A stretch of DNA of 14,874 nucleotides from Thermocaproicibacter sp002397355 (GCA_036830905.1 DAISNS010000049.1:1-14874); one strand, 5' to 3'. Positions 1 to 6,991 are shown, counted from the first letter of the stretch. Program-made: numbers and translations. The notes: generated from the letters alone by a model not told the origin.

Positions 1-345
1 ATCTCCTCCGACGCGGAACTCGGCAGCAAAATCGCTCTGATTACGGACGGGCGGTTTTCCGGCGCTTCCAAAGGCCCCGCGATCGGGCATGTCTCGCCCG
101 AAGCGCAGGCCGGAGGCCCTATCGCTCTGGTCGAGGAGGGCGACTTGATCGAGGTGGACATTCCGGGCAGGCTTCTCCGCATCGTGGGAGTGAAAGGCGT
201 TTTGAAGACGCCGGCGGAAATAGACGACATCCTCGCCCGGCGCAAAAAGGAATGGCGCCCCAAACCGGAGCGTTACCCGACCGGGGTACTGCATTTTTAT
301 GCACAGCATGCCGCTTCCCCGATGAAAGGCGGATATATGGAGTAG
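1..345 (+). CDS. ilvD: Dihydroxy-acid dehydratase, C-terminal part (partial at window start)
   Basis: The reading frame is open from base 1 and ends at TAG 343-345, giving the last 114 residues of an IlvD/Edd-family protein. The diagnostic stretch TDGRFSGASKGPAIGHVSPEA lies at bases 40-102. Its serine (in GRFSG) is the proposed base that removes the substrate proton in this family. The following segment GGPIALVEEGDLIEVDIPG is also typical of the C-terminal swivel domain. The enzyme is a cytosolic iron-sulfur dehydratase that turns 2,3-dihydroxy-acids into 2-keto acids in valine, leucine and isoleucine synthesis. The tail after the swivel domain ends in KGGYME rather than the common short hydrophobic ending. 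Sugar-acid dehydratases of the same superfamily therefore cannot be fully excluded. The 5' end, promoter and operon partners lie outside the window. Confidence 0.88.
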   Translation: MSSDAELGSKIALITDGRFSGASKGPAIGHVSPEAQAGGPIALVEEGDLIEVDIPGRLLRIVGVKGVLKTPAEIDDILARRKKEWRPKPERYPTGVLHFYAQHAASPMKGGYME

Positions 346-380
346 GCTTTTCACGGGCCGCCGCGCAACTGCTCCGGAAC

Positions 381-418
381 GAAAAGTTTCGGGCCCCGCG
401 AATTCTCCGCCGGGCCCG
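381..418 (-). terminator. Probable terminator of the HAD hydrolase gene
   Basis: Bases 390-400 pair with 408-418 as an 11-bp stem with one C-C mismatch and a 7-nt loop. The stem begins directly after the stop codon of the - strand HAD gene. Reading on the - strand it is followed by AAACTTTTC, a modest T-tract. It sits between the convergent ilvD and HAD genes, so it could serve both, although the + strand side has no T-run. Confidence 0.5.
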
Positions 419-1075
419 TCAGAGCAGCGGCAGCACGTCCGGCAGGCGGGAAACGCTTTCCACGCCAACCGGCACGTCGGCCCCGGTTCGGTTCAGCAGC
501 ACGGGGCGGATGCCGGCGGAGAGCGCGCCCTTCACGTCCGAAGAGACCGAATCGCCCACATGCACGGCGGACGAGGCGGACACGCCGCTGACCTCCAGCG
601 CCTTTTGAAAGATCTCCCGGCGCGGCTTGTACGCCTTCACCATGTCGCCGCAGACGATCGCGGCGGGATGCAGCCCGTTCCGCTGCATCGCGGCTCTCAC
701 ATACTGCGCGCCGTTGTTGGTCACCAGATAAACGGGGACGGGGCATTTTTCAAAAAATCCCTTCACGTCGTCGAAAATCGGGGCGTATTTCCAGTGGTTC
801 TGAAAGAGCGCGTGGAGCTCCGTCCTGTCGTCGCGCAGGCGGAATTTCTTCTCCAGCCGGCGCAGCATCCGGTCCACGATCTCGTCCTCCGTCATAAAAT
901 CCGCTCCGCAGCTCCCGGCCTCGCGCGCCCTGACGAACCGCCAACACGCTTGCGCAAGCTTTTTCCCGTCTTTGCAGTCGCTGTTCCTGCAAAGGCGGTC
1001 CAGCATCCGCGTCACGTCGGGGCTGTCCTCCCGCGTGATGGTTCCCGTGTAATCCAAAAAAACCGCTTTTGTCAA
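419..1075 (-). CDS. HAD-superfamily hydrolase (phosphatase-like)
   Basis: This 218-residue protein shows the four HAD motifs in order. Motif I is FLDYTGTIT with the nucleophile Asp8. Motif II is LVTNNG with Thr119. Motif III is Lys150 in KAYKPR. Motif IV is VGDSVSSD with Asp175 and Asp180. A helical cap (about residues 15-100) lies between motifs I and II, as in subfamily IA. The usual second Asp of motif I (DxD) is Thr10 here, so the general acid/base of classical phosphatases is missing; dehalogenases and some clostridial HAD proteins also lack it. Substrate is unknown. The start is TTG at 1075, since no ATG lies near enough upstream of motif I, with AAGGGG about 10 bases ahead. It lies downstream of pdp on the same strand but beyond a strong terminator, so it is probably transcribed separately. 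Confidence 0.85.
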   Translation of the reverse strand: MTKAVFLDYTGTITREDSPDVTRMLDRLCRNSDCKDGKKLAQACWRFVRAREAGSCGADFMTEDEIVDRMLRRLEKKFRLRDDRTELHALFQNHWKYAPIFDDVKGFFEKCPVPVYLVTNNGAQYVRAAMQRNGLHPAAIVCGDMVKAYKPRREIFQKALEVSGVSASSAVHVGDSVSSDVKGALSAGIRPVLLNRTGADVPVGVESVSRLPDVLPLL

Positions 1076-1102
1076 ATTCCGCCGCCCCTTCTTTCTGACC
1101 CC

Positions 1103-1145
1103 GCGCCCGAAAACGGTCCTCTGACCGGCCGCGGGCGCTTTTTTT
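1103..1145 (+). terminator. Intrinsic terminator-like hairpin reading on the + strand
   Basis: Outer arms 1103-1109 and 1132-1138 (GCGCCCG/CGGGCGC) enclose an inner stem 1114-1118/1123-1127 with a CTCT loop. Seven T residues follow directly (1139-1145). The shape is that of a rho-independent terminator for + strand transcription. Both flanking genes are on the - strand, so it would stop antisense transcripts such as readthrough from ilvD. On the - strand the same hairpin lies in the leader of the HAD gene without a T-run after it. Confidence 0.6.
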
Positions 1146-1190
1146 ATGACAGCCTACCCCGGAACGGGGCAACGCCCGCCCGGCGGCGCG

Positions 1191-1235
1191 AAAAGGAAAA
1201 CGGGGGCCGCTCCCTTCCGCCGGGAAACGGCCCCC
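1191..1235 (-). terminator. Terminator of the pyrimidine-salvage operon
   Basis: Bases 1202-1209 pair perfectly with 1228-1235 (GGGGGCCG/CGGCCCCC), with an 18-nt loop that can itself pair. On the - strand the stem begins 10 bases after the pdp stop codon and is followed by GTTTTCCTTTT, a good T-rich tail. It should end the operon that starts near 6000. Confidence 0.75.
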
Positions 1236-1245
1236 CAAAAACTCT

Positions 1246-2556
1246 TCAACCCCCGGCGGGCACGCGCGCAAGGATCAGCGGGCGCGGCTCCGGCGGCCGC
1301 GCGCCGAACCGGACCGCCGCGCGGAAAATCTCCTCCGCCCTGCGGCACTTCGGCTCGTCGGAAGCAAAAAGCACGGCGAGCGGCTCCCCTTTCTCCGCGC
1401 GGTCCCCCGGCTTCCGCCGCAGCAGGATGCCCGCAGCGGGGTCGACGGCGTCGTCCTTCTTCGCGCGCCCCGCGCCGAGCTCCACGCACGCGGCCCCCAC
1501 GCGCTCGGTGTCCATCGCGCAGAGGAAACCGCCCTGATCCGCGAGAATCTCCCGCCGGAAGCCGGCGTGCGGAAACCGGGAGGGATCGTCCAGCACGGAC
1601 ACGTCGCCGCCCTGCGCCGCGGCGAATTCCCGCAGTTTGGCGAACGCCGCGCCGGACGCGATTGCGCCCCGCGCGAGCTCCCGGCACCGGGCCATGCCGC
1701 CGAAATCCGCGAGGGAAAGCATGCCCGCGGCAAGCTCCACGCAAAGCTCCGTCAGATCTTCCGGCCCGCGGCCGCGGAGGGTTTCGCACGCTTCCGCCAC
1801 CTCCAGCGCGTTGCCGACGGCATACCCCAGCGGCGCGTCCATGTCCGTGACGAGCGCCGCGGTGCGGCGCCCCGCGTCCCTTCCGATCCGCACCATGGCG
1901 CGCGCGAGTTCCAGCGCCTCCGGCAGCGTCTTCATAAACGCGCCGCTGCCGGCTTTCACGTCGAGCAGGATGCAGTCCGCTCCCGCCGCAAGTTTTTTGC
2001 TCATGACGCTCGAGGCGATCAGCGGGATGCTGTCCACCGTGGCCGTCACGTCGCGCAGGGCGTAGAGCTTCTTGTCGGCGGGGTCGAGGTTTCCCGTCTG
2101 CCCCGAAACCGCGAGCCCCACGCGCCGCACGAGGCCGAGGAACTCCTCCCGGCCGAGCGCGGTGCGCAGGCCGGGGATCGATTCGAGCTTGTCCAGCGTG
2201 CCGCCGGTGTACCCCAGGCCGCGGCCGCTCATCTTCGCCACCTTCACGCCGAGCGAGGCGGCGATCGGCGCGGCGACCAGCGTCGTCTTGTCGCCCACGC
2301 CGCCGGTGCTGTGCTTGTCCACCTTGCGTCCCGGGACGGTGGAAAGGTCGAGCGTGTCCCCGGAGCGCGCCATGGCAAGCGTGAGCGCGCTCGTCTCGCG
2401 GGCCGTCATGCCGCGCGTGCAGACAGCCATCGCGAACGCGCTGGCCTGGTAATCCGGGATCGCGCCGGAGACGAAGCCGTCGATGAAGAAACGGATCTCC
2501 CCGTCCGTCAGCTCCCGGCCCCGGCGCTTCTTCTCCAGAATATCGTATACGCGCAT
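1246..2556 (-). CDS. pdp: Pyrimidine-nucleoside phosphorylase
   Basis: At 436 residues this matches the usual length of the Gram-positive enzyme, which cleaves uridine, deoxyuridine and thymidine with phosphate to the free base and (deoxy)ribose-1-phosphate. The phosphate-binding loop KHSTGGVGDK is at residues 81-90. The family signature SGRGLGYTGGTLDK is at 110-123. The active-site segment LRDVTATVDSIPLIASSVMSKK follows near 167-188, with the Arg, Ser and Lys that contact the pyrimidine. The C-terminal alpha/beta lobe carries GSGAFMK and ends in GDRAEKGEPLAVL. ATG at 2556 has GAGAGGGG shortly upstream and follows the cdd stop by 13 bases. With cytidine deaminase just upstream, the pair takes cytidine and deoxycytidine to uracil and a sugar phosphate. 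DeoA is a close relative, but the Pdp type fits the organism better. Confidence 0.95.
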   Translation of the reverse strand: MRVYDILEKKRRGRELTDGEIRFFIDGFVSGAIPDYQASAFAMAVCTRGMTARETSALTLAMARSGDTLDLSTVPGRKVDKHSTGGVGDKTTLVAAPIAASLGVKVAKMSGRGLGYTGGTLDKLESIPGLRTALGREEFLGLVRRVGLAVSGQTGNLDPADKKLYALRDVTATVDSIPLIASSVMSKKLAAGADCILLDVKAGSGAFMKTLPEALELARAMVRIGRDAGRRTAALVTDMDAPLGYAVGNALEVAEACETLRGRGPEDLTELCVELAAGMLSLADFGGMARCRELARGAIASGAAFAKLREFAAAQGGDVSVLDDPSRFPHAGFRREILADQGGFLCAMDTERVGAACVELGAGRAKKDDAVDPAAGILLRRKPGDRAEKGEPLAVLFASDEPKCRRAEEIFRAAVRFGARPPEPRPLILARVPAGG

Positions 2557-2569
2557 GCCGCCGCCCCTC

Positions 2570-2995
2570 TCATTCCCTCAAAAGATTGTCCGGGCCGAAG
2601 CGCAGCGGCAGCAGCTCCGCCAGCGTGACGGTCTTCCGCTCCGCCCCTCTCCCGGCAAGGATCACCGGAAAATCCCCCGCGCAGAATTCCGCCATCACCT
2701 GGCGGCAGACGCCGCAGGGCGGGCAGAAGCCGGACGGCTCCTCCCCCGCCTTTCCGCCGGCGATCGCGATCGCCGCGAACTTCCTCTCCCCCACGCTGAC
2801 GGCCTTGTAAAAGGCGACGCGCTCCGCGCAGCAGGACGGGCTGTACGACGTCGACTCCACGTTGCACCCCGTGCAGACCGTCCCGTCCGCGCAGAGCAGC
2901 GCCGCGCCGACCGTGAAACCCGAGTACGGCGCCCAGGCGTTCCCGCGCGCTTTCCGCGCCGCCTCCGCCAGCAGTTTCTCTTCTTCTTCCCGCAT
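2570..2995 (-). CDS. cdd: Cytidine deaminase
   Basis: This 141-residue protein has the length of the small homotetrameric cytidine deaminases that convert cytidine and deoxycytidine to uridine and deoxyuridine in the cytosol. The substrate loop YSGFTVGAAL is at 24-33 and GCNVES at 43-48. The zinc and catalytic motif Cys56-Ala-Glu58 is intact, and PCGVCRQ supplies Cys94 and Cys97. The zinc-binding set is therefore three cysteines, as in Bacillus and human enzymes. ATG at 2995 lies 6 bases after the stop of the dehydratase/activator fusion gene, with GGAAAG as ribosome binding site inside that gene's end, so translation is probably coupled. It is the third gene of a four-gene operon and feeds uridine to the phosphorylase encoded next. 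Confidence 0.96.
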   Translation of the reverse strand: MREEEEKLLAEAARKARGNAWAPYSGFTVGAALLCADGTVCTGCNVESTSYSPSCCAERVAFYKAVSVGERKFAAIAIAGGKAGEEPSGFCPPCGVCRQVMAEFCAGDFPVILAGRGAERKTVTLAELLPLRFGPDNLLRE

Positions 2996-3001
2996 ACAAG
3001 A

Positions 3002-4699
3002 TCACTTTCCTTTCCAGTCGTCCAGCGCCAACAGGGCCGCCCCGACGGCCCCGACGATCTCCGGGTCCGGGCAGAGGAAAAGCTCCGCGCCCAGCTTCTC
3101 CTCCACGGCGCGCACGACGCCCGGGTTCCGCGCGACGCCCCCCGTCATCATGTACTCCGGCTCCGGGTGGACGCGCGCGAGCAGCGAGCACGCCTTCCCC
3201 GCGATCGCGCGGTGGACGCCGCGCGCGATGTCCGCCTTCTCGCAGTTCTGCGCGATGAGCGAGATGACCTCCGACTCCGCGAAAACCGTGCACATGGAAC
3301 TGATGGTCACGTCCTTCTTCGACCGGAGCGACACGGGGCCCAGCTCGGCGATGCCGAGCTCCAGCGTGCGCGCCATCGCCTCCAGAAACCGCCCGGTGCC
3401 GGCGGCGCACTTGTCGTTCATCGCAAAATCCGCCACCTCGCCCCGGCCGTTCAGCCGGATGGCCTTGGAGTCCTGCCCGCCGATGTCGAGGATCGTGCGC
3501 ACCTTCGGGTTGAAGTACCGGGCGCCCCGGGCATGGCAGGTGATCTCCGTCACGGCGCGCCCGGCGAACGGGATGGCTTCGCGGCCGTAACCCGTGGCGA
3601 CGATCGCCGCGAGGTCCTCCCGCGCGAGGCCGGCCTTTTTCAATACTTCCCGCAGGACGCGGTCCGCGGAATCGCCCACCTTGGCGCCCGTCCGCACGGT
3701 GCAGGAGGCGACGAGTTCCGCCTTTCCGTTCAGGACCGCGGCGTTGGTGGAGGTGGAGCCGCTGTCGATGCCGAGCACAAACAAATTTTCATCCTTCTTT
3801 CCCGCCGCCCGGGCCGCAGCCGGCTTTTTCCCCTTCGCCGCGCGGAGCGACTCGAGGAACGCCTCCGCCCGGGTGCGGAGCTGCCCCTCGCACTGCGGCG
3901 TGGTGTCTGTCTCCAGCTTCAGGATGGGCAGCTTCGCGCGCCGCCGCAGGCTTGCGTATTCGTAGGAATAGATGTCGCAGAATTTCACGGTGTGGCAGAC
4001 GACGCCGTCCAGCTCGTCCGCAAACCCGGCGAGATAGTCCCGGCGGCCGGCGGCGTCCGCCATGCGCAGGCAGGGGAGCTGGTTGAGCAGGGCGCGCGCG
4101 TAGCCCTCCGGCACGGGAACGTCCCGGGCGGGCGGCGGAAGGCGGCGCTCCATCCCCGCGCACGTCATGTCGAACACGATCCGGGCGCCCGCGTCCTCCA
4201 GCACGTTGCGGAACCCGTTCCCGTACCGCGCGCCGACGATCCCCACGCGCGGGCCGTCCGGGTTTTCCGGCGCGCCCCGCAGCCCCGCGGCCGCCGCGCG
4301 GCGCAGGAGGAGCTCCCGCAGCGCGTTCTCGTCCGGCTCCGCCCCCGCGTACCGGCCGTAAGCCTCCGCCAGCGCGCGGATGCGCTTCGCGAAGATGCCG
4401 GCGGAAAAACCGTTCACCACGCGGGGCACGTCGAGCATCCAGAAGAATTTTTCGGGGTACGCGTCGCGCAGGACGTCGTACAGGCGGCGGATCGAGTCGC
4501 AGCAGGTGGTGAGCACGAGGCCGTCGTACCGGCCCTTCGCAAATTCCTCCAGCACGGCCTTCGCATAGGAGCAGGCGTTCGGATGCATGAGCGCGTCGGC
4601 GCGGTCGAAGTTCACGACGGAGGGCTCCACGCGGACCATCTCGGCCCCCATGGACTCCAGCGCCTCGACGGGCGTGTATTTGCAAACGTAGCCGATCAC
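3002..4699 (-). CDS. Fusion: HgdB-like dehydratase domain plus HgdC-like ATP-dependent activator
   Basis: The 565-residue protein joins two halves through a Lys/Ala-rich linker (about 287-303). Residues 1-286 resemble the 2-hydroxyacyl-CoA dehydratase D-component fold. Cys43, Cys66/Cys67 and Cys241 (in VKFCDIYSYEY) match the three-cysteine pattern that holds a [4Fe-4S] cluster in that family. Residues 306-565 are a BadF/BcrA/HgdC-type activator. The phosphate loop is GIDSGSTST (310-318). DIGGQDSK is at 405-412. Cys431 (KCAAGTGRFLE) and Cys470 (MCTVFAESEV) are 39 apart, the spacing of the two cysteines that bridge the subunit-shared cluster of HgdC. In the family, ATP hydrolysis drives an electron into the dehydratase. 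The gene starts with GTG at 4699, overlapping the upstream stop by 4 bases. The substrate is unknown. A separate activator is usual, so the fusion is notable. Confidence 0.88.
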   Translation of the reverse strand: MIGYVCKYTPVEALESMGAEMVRVEPSVVNFDRADALMHPNACSYAKAVLEEFAKGRYDGLVLTTCCDSIRRLYDVLRDAYPEKFFWMLDVPRVVNGFSAGIFAKRIRALAEAYGRYAGAEPDENALRELLLRRAAAAGLRGAPENPDGPRVGIVGARYGNGFRNVLEDAGARIVFDMTCAGMERRLPPPARDVPVPEGYARALLNQLPCLRMADAAGRRDYLAGFADELDGVVCHTVKFCDIYSYEYASLRRRAKLPILKLETDTTPQCEGQLRTRAEAFLESLRAAKGKKPAAARAAGKKDENLFVLGIDSGSTSTNAAVLNGKAELVASCTVRTGAKVGDSADRVLREVLKKAGLAREDLAAIVATGYGREAIPFAGRAVTEITCHARGARYFNPKVRTILDIGGQDSKAIRLNGRGEVADFAMNDKCAAGTGRFLEAMARTLELGIAELGPVSLRSKKDVTISSMCTVFAESEVISLIAQNCEKADIARGVHRAIAGKACSLLARVHPEPEYMMTGGVARNPGVVRAVEEKLGAELFLCPDPEIVGAVGAALLALDDWKGK

Positions 4700-5964
4700 C
4701 GCGCCGTCCCCCCTTCCTCATGCAGCATTTCGAGGAACGCCTCGAAGCGCGTTTTGACCTGCCCCTCGTGGTTGTTGCGGCGGTCCAGCGCGTCGCCGTC
4801 CAGGATCAGCATGGGCACGCCGGCGCGCCGCATCTTTTCCTTCAGCAGCGCGGCTCCGCCCGCCGACTGCTTGCAGCCCCAGTGGCAGAACTCCACGGCC
4901 GCGTCGCACCGGTACTCCTTTGCGTACCGCACGCAGGCGTCGGCCTTGCGGGAAAAATCGCCGTTGTAGATGTTGCGGATCATCTTCCGCGCGAGCGCGC
5001 GCAGCGGCCGGCTCTCGTCGAGCGGCTCCATATAGTCGAGGTTGAGGTCGTCGCAGACGATCGCGCAGCTTTCGTTGTACTCCAGGAAGTTCCGCAGCGG
5101 GTCGATCACATACGGCGCAACGTGGACCCACAGGAGCCGCGTCTCGTGCGGCGCCGGGCCGCGCCCCGCCTCCCCGCTCAGCATGCGGAAAAAGGTCTGC
5201 ACCCACGCGGAGCCGATGTTCAGGTGCGTGGCGAGCAGCAGAAAGAGCACGAGCGTGAGCGTGCCGGGGTACGCGTGCGCGACGCGCTTTTCCAGCGCCT
5301 CGCGGAAATACGCCTTCGAGCGGTTTTCGCGGCGCAGCGCCTCGCGGAGCGCATCCTCGTCGTAGGGTTTCCCCGTCGCGCGCTCCAGGCGGCGGACGAG
5401 GTCCCGAAGCTGCTCCGCGACGTAATCCTCCGCTTCCGGCGACCAAACGTGCGGCACGTCGATCACGAAGTCCTCCACGCCGAGCCGCTCGCGCAAAAGG
5501 CGGAACGTGCCGACGTTCCCGTCGCACACCATGGAGGTCGTCATGGCGAAAGCCGGCTTCGGCAGAACGCCCGAGCACGCGGCGCCGATGAAATTCTTAT
5601 GGTACGAGCAGAGGGTGGGGGCGATGCCCGCCTCCTCCGCGCGGTCGATGAAAAAATCCTCGAGATAAAATCCCGAGAGATACGACGAAAGGCATTCCAT
5701 CGAGACGCAGGTCAGCCCGAAGGTCTGCAGGATCTCCGTCGGCGCGAAGAGATTCGTCCACGCGCAGGTTTCCGGATGCTCCAGCGCGTCCGCCACCACC
5801 TTGATGGCCATATAGTTGAGGTAGCGGTACGCCCCGGGCATTTTCGGCTCGGGGAAGCACTTCCGGTGGAACTGTTCCAGCCGCAGGCCGGCGCGGATGA
5901 GCTTTCCCGCCTTTTCCGGCCTTTCCGGCACGAGCTTCCGGATGGCGTCGCCGTACATCTTCAC
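4696..5964 (-). CDS. 2-hydroxyacyl-CoA dehydratase subunit (HgdB/D-component family)
   Basis: This is a 422-residue cytosolic iron-sulfur protein. Candidate cluster ligands are Cys119 (TLCSYHKN), Cys147 (SMVCDGN) and Cys360 or Cys364 (EFCHWGC). Extra cysteines are at 36, 67, 86, 91 and 130. The C-terminal signature GVPMLILDGDALDRRN followed by GQVKTRFEAFLEML is typical of the family. Known members remove water from 2-hydroxyacyl-CoA after single-electron activation. Related double-cubane-cluster proteins instead reduce small molecules, and the cysteine-rich 119-147 segment leaves that option open. It is the first gene of the operon and overlaps the fusion gene by 4 bases, so the two probably form one complex. 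The longest frame starts with GTG at 5964. ATG at 5958 is an alternative, and neither has a clear ribosome binding site at good spacing. Confidence 0.85.
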   Translation of the reverse strand: MKMYGDAIRKLVPERPEKAGKLIRAGLRLEQFHRKCFPEPKMPGAYRYLNYMAIKVVADALEHPETCAWTNLFAPTEILQTFGLTCVSMECLSSYLSGFYLEDFFIDRAEEAGIAPTLCSYHKNFIGAACSGVLPKPAFAMTTSMVCDGNVGTFRLLRERLGVEDFVIDVPHVWSPEAEDYVAEQLRDLVRRLERATGKPYDEDALREALRRENRSKAYFREALEKRVAHAYPGTLTLVLFLLLATHLNIGSAWVQTFFRMLSGEAGRGPAPHETRLLWVHVAPYVIDPLRNFLEYNESCAIVCDDLNLDYMEPLDESRPLRALARKMIRNIYNGDFSRKADACVRYAKEYRCDAAVEFCHWGCKQSAGGAALLKEKMRRAGVPMLILDGDALDRRNNHEGQVKTRFEAFLEMLHEEGGTAR

Positions 5965-6006
5965 AGGATTCGTGGCGGTTTTCCCCCTTGTTTGCAGCTT
6001 ACCGAT

Positions 6007-6035
6007 ATTATAGTTTTTTCCGGGGCGCCGGTCAA
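6007..6035 (-). promoter_or_regulatory. Promoter of the dehydratase-cdd-pdp operon
   Basis: On the - strand TTGACC (6030-6035) and TATAAT (6007-6012) are separated by exactly 17 bases. This is one mismatch from the sigma-A/sigma-70 consensus. Transcription would start near 6000, leaving a leader of about 36-40 nt before the first gene. Confidence 0.85.
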
Positions 6036-6089
6036 GGCGTCCGGGAAAAGGCGGACGGGGAGATTATTTTCCCTCTCGCGGCGATTTCC

Positions 6090-6118
6090 TTGCAATCCCC
6101 GGGAACCGCCGGTATACT
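6090..6118 (+). promoter_or_regulatory. Promoter of the isomerase-like gene
   Basis: TTGCAA (6090-6095) and TATACT (6113-6118) have a 17-base spacer. Transcription would start near 6125, giving a leader of about 80 nt before the ATG at 6206. The promoter diverges from that of the dehydratase operon, with 54 bases between the two -35 boxes. Confidence 0.75.
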
Positions 6119-6126
6119 TGAACTGT

Positions 6127-6148
6127 AGGAATATTTTAGGAATATTTT
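6127..6148 (+). repeat. Tandem 11-bp AT-rich direct repeat at the transcription start
   Basis: AGGAATATTTT occurs twice head to tail at 6127-6137 and 6138-6148, immediately downstream of the predicted start of transcription. It is strikingly AT-rich against GC-rich surroundings. Its position suits a repressor operator. AGGAATA also occurs on the - strand in the upstream region of the glycyl radical operon (12344-12350). The binding protein is not known; the DeoR-type regulator encoded at 8046-8837 is a candidate. Confidence 0.45.
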
Positions 6149-6205
6149 TCCGGACGGAGGCGGAACCGCGCCGCAGGCCGGGGAAGAAAAAGGAGCGGGG
6201 CAATC

Positions 6206-6991
6206 ATGTTGGAATCGGGAGTCACATCCGTTTCCTTCCGCAAAAACAGCGTGGAGGAAATCATCGCGGCGACGGCGGCGGCCGGCCTCGACGGCATCGA
6301 ATGGGGCGGCGACGTGCACGTCCCGGCCGGCGAGGCCGGCCTCGCGCGGGAAGTCCGCCGCAGGACGGAAGCGGCCGGGCTGAAGGCGCTGTCTTACGGC
6401 GGGTACTACCGGCTGGGCAGCTCGTCCGAAAAGGAGTTCGACGGCCTGCTGGCCTGCGCCGGGGCGCTCGGCGTGCGGGACGTGCGCATCTGGGGCGGCT
6501 CGAAGGGCTCCGCGGACCTCTCGCCGGGCGAATGGGCGGCGCTCGTCGCGGAGGCGAAAGCCCTCGCGCAAAAAGCCGCGGCGCAGGGGATCGTGCTTTC
6601 GCTGGAATGCCACAACTGGACCGTCACGGACGACTGGCGCGCCGCGAAGCGTTTCCTGGACGAGGTGGGCAGCCCCGCCCTGCGCATGTACTGGCAGCCG
6701 AACCAGTTCCGGACGGAGCAGTATAACCTGGAGGCCGCGCGCGGACTCGCCCCCTACGTCACCAACATCCACGCGTTCAGCTGGGAAGGCGACAAACGCC
6801 TGCCGCTGGAGGCCCACGGCGACAGGTGGAAAAAGTACCTCGCCGTTCTGGCCGACGGGCGCCCCCATGCGCTGATCCTGGAGTTCATGCACGACGACCG
6901 CATCGAAACGCTCCCGGAGGCGGCGCGGGTGCTGCGGGGCTGGATACGGGACGCCCGCGCGGCGGAACCCGGCGGCAGACAGGATTCCTGA
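6206..6991 (+). CDS. TIM-barrel sugar-phosphate isomerase/epimerase family protein
   Basis: This 261-residue protein belongs to the xylose-isomerase-like TIM-barrel family. The pattern of beta strands is clear: GLDGIEWGGD (27-36), GLKALSYGGYY (58-68), VRDVRIWGG (90-98), GIVLSLECHNW (128-138), NIHAFSW (187-193) and HALILEFMHD (221-230). Likely metal ligands are Glu134, His189 and Glu226. The aspartate usual at the third ligand position is replaced by the YWQPN segment (162-166), with Gln164 nearby. ATG 6206 has AAGGAG about 10 bases upstream. It lies just before rhaD on the same strand, so an isomerase or epimerase step in deoxy-sugar use is a reasonable guess. It is far shorter than canonical L-rhamnose isomerase (about 420 residues), so that identity is not claimed. 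Confidence 0.8.
   Translation: MLESGVTSVSFRKNSVEEIIAATAAAGLDGIEWGGDVHVPAGEAGLAREVRRRTEAAGLKALSYGGYYRLGSSSEKEFDGLLACAGALGVRDVRIWGGSKGSADLSPGEWAALVAEAKALAQKAAAQGIVLSLECHNWTVTDDWRAAKRFLDEVGSPALRMYWQPNQFRTEQYNLEAARGLAPYVTNIHAFSWEGDKRLPLEAHGDRWKKYLAVLADGRPHALILEFMHDDRIETLPEAARVLRGWIRDARAAEPGGRQDS

Noticed and set aside
375..386. 12-bp repeat CGGAACGAAAAG, also found at 12255-12266
   Set aside because: A 12-base match between two places in about 15 kb is expected by chance, and the contexts differ (a terminator flank versus a leader).
2483..4969. An 828-codon + strand open frame
   Set aside because: It lies opposite the pdp, cdd and activator genes, is Arg/His/Gly-rich with no recognisable motif, and arises because GC-rich coding DNA lacks stop codons on the other strand.
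4720..6726. A 668-codon + strand open frame
   Set aside because: It runs antisense to the HgdB-like gene, across the divergent promoter region and out of frame into the TIM-barrel gene; no motif supports it.
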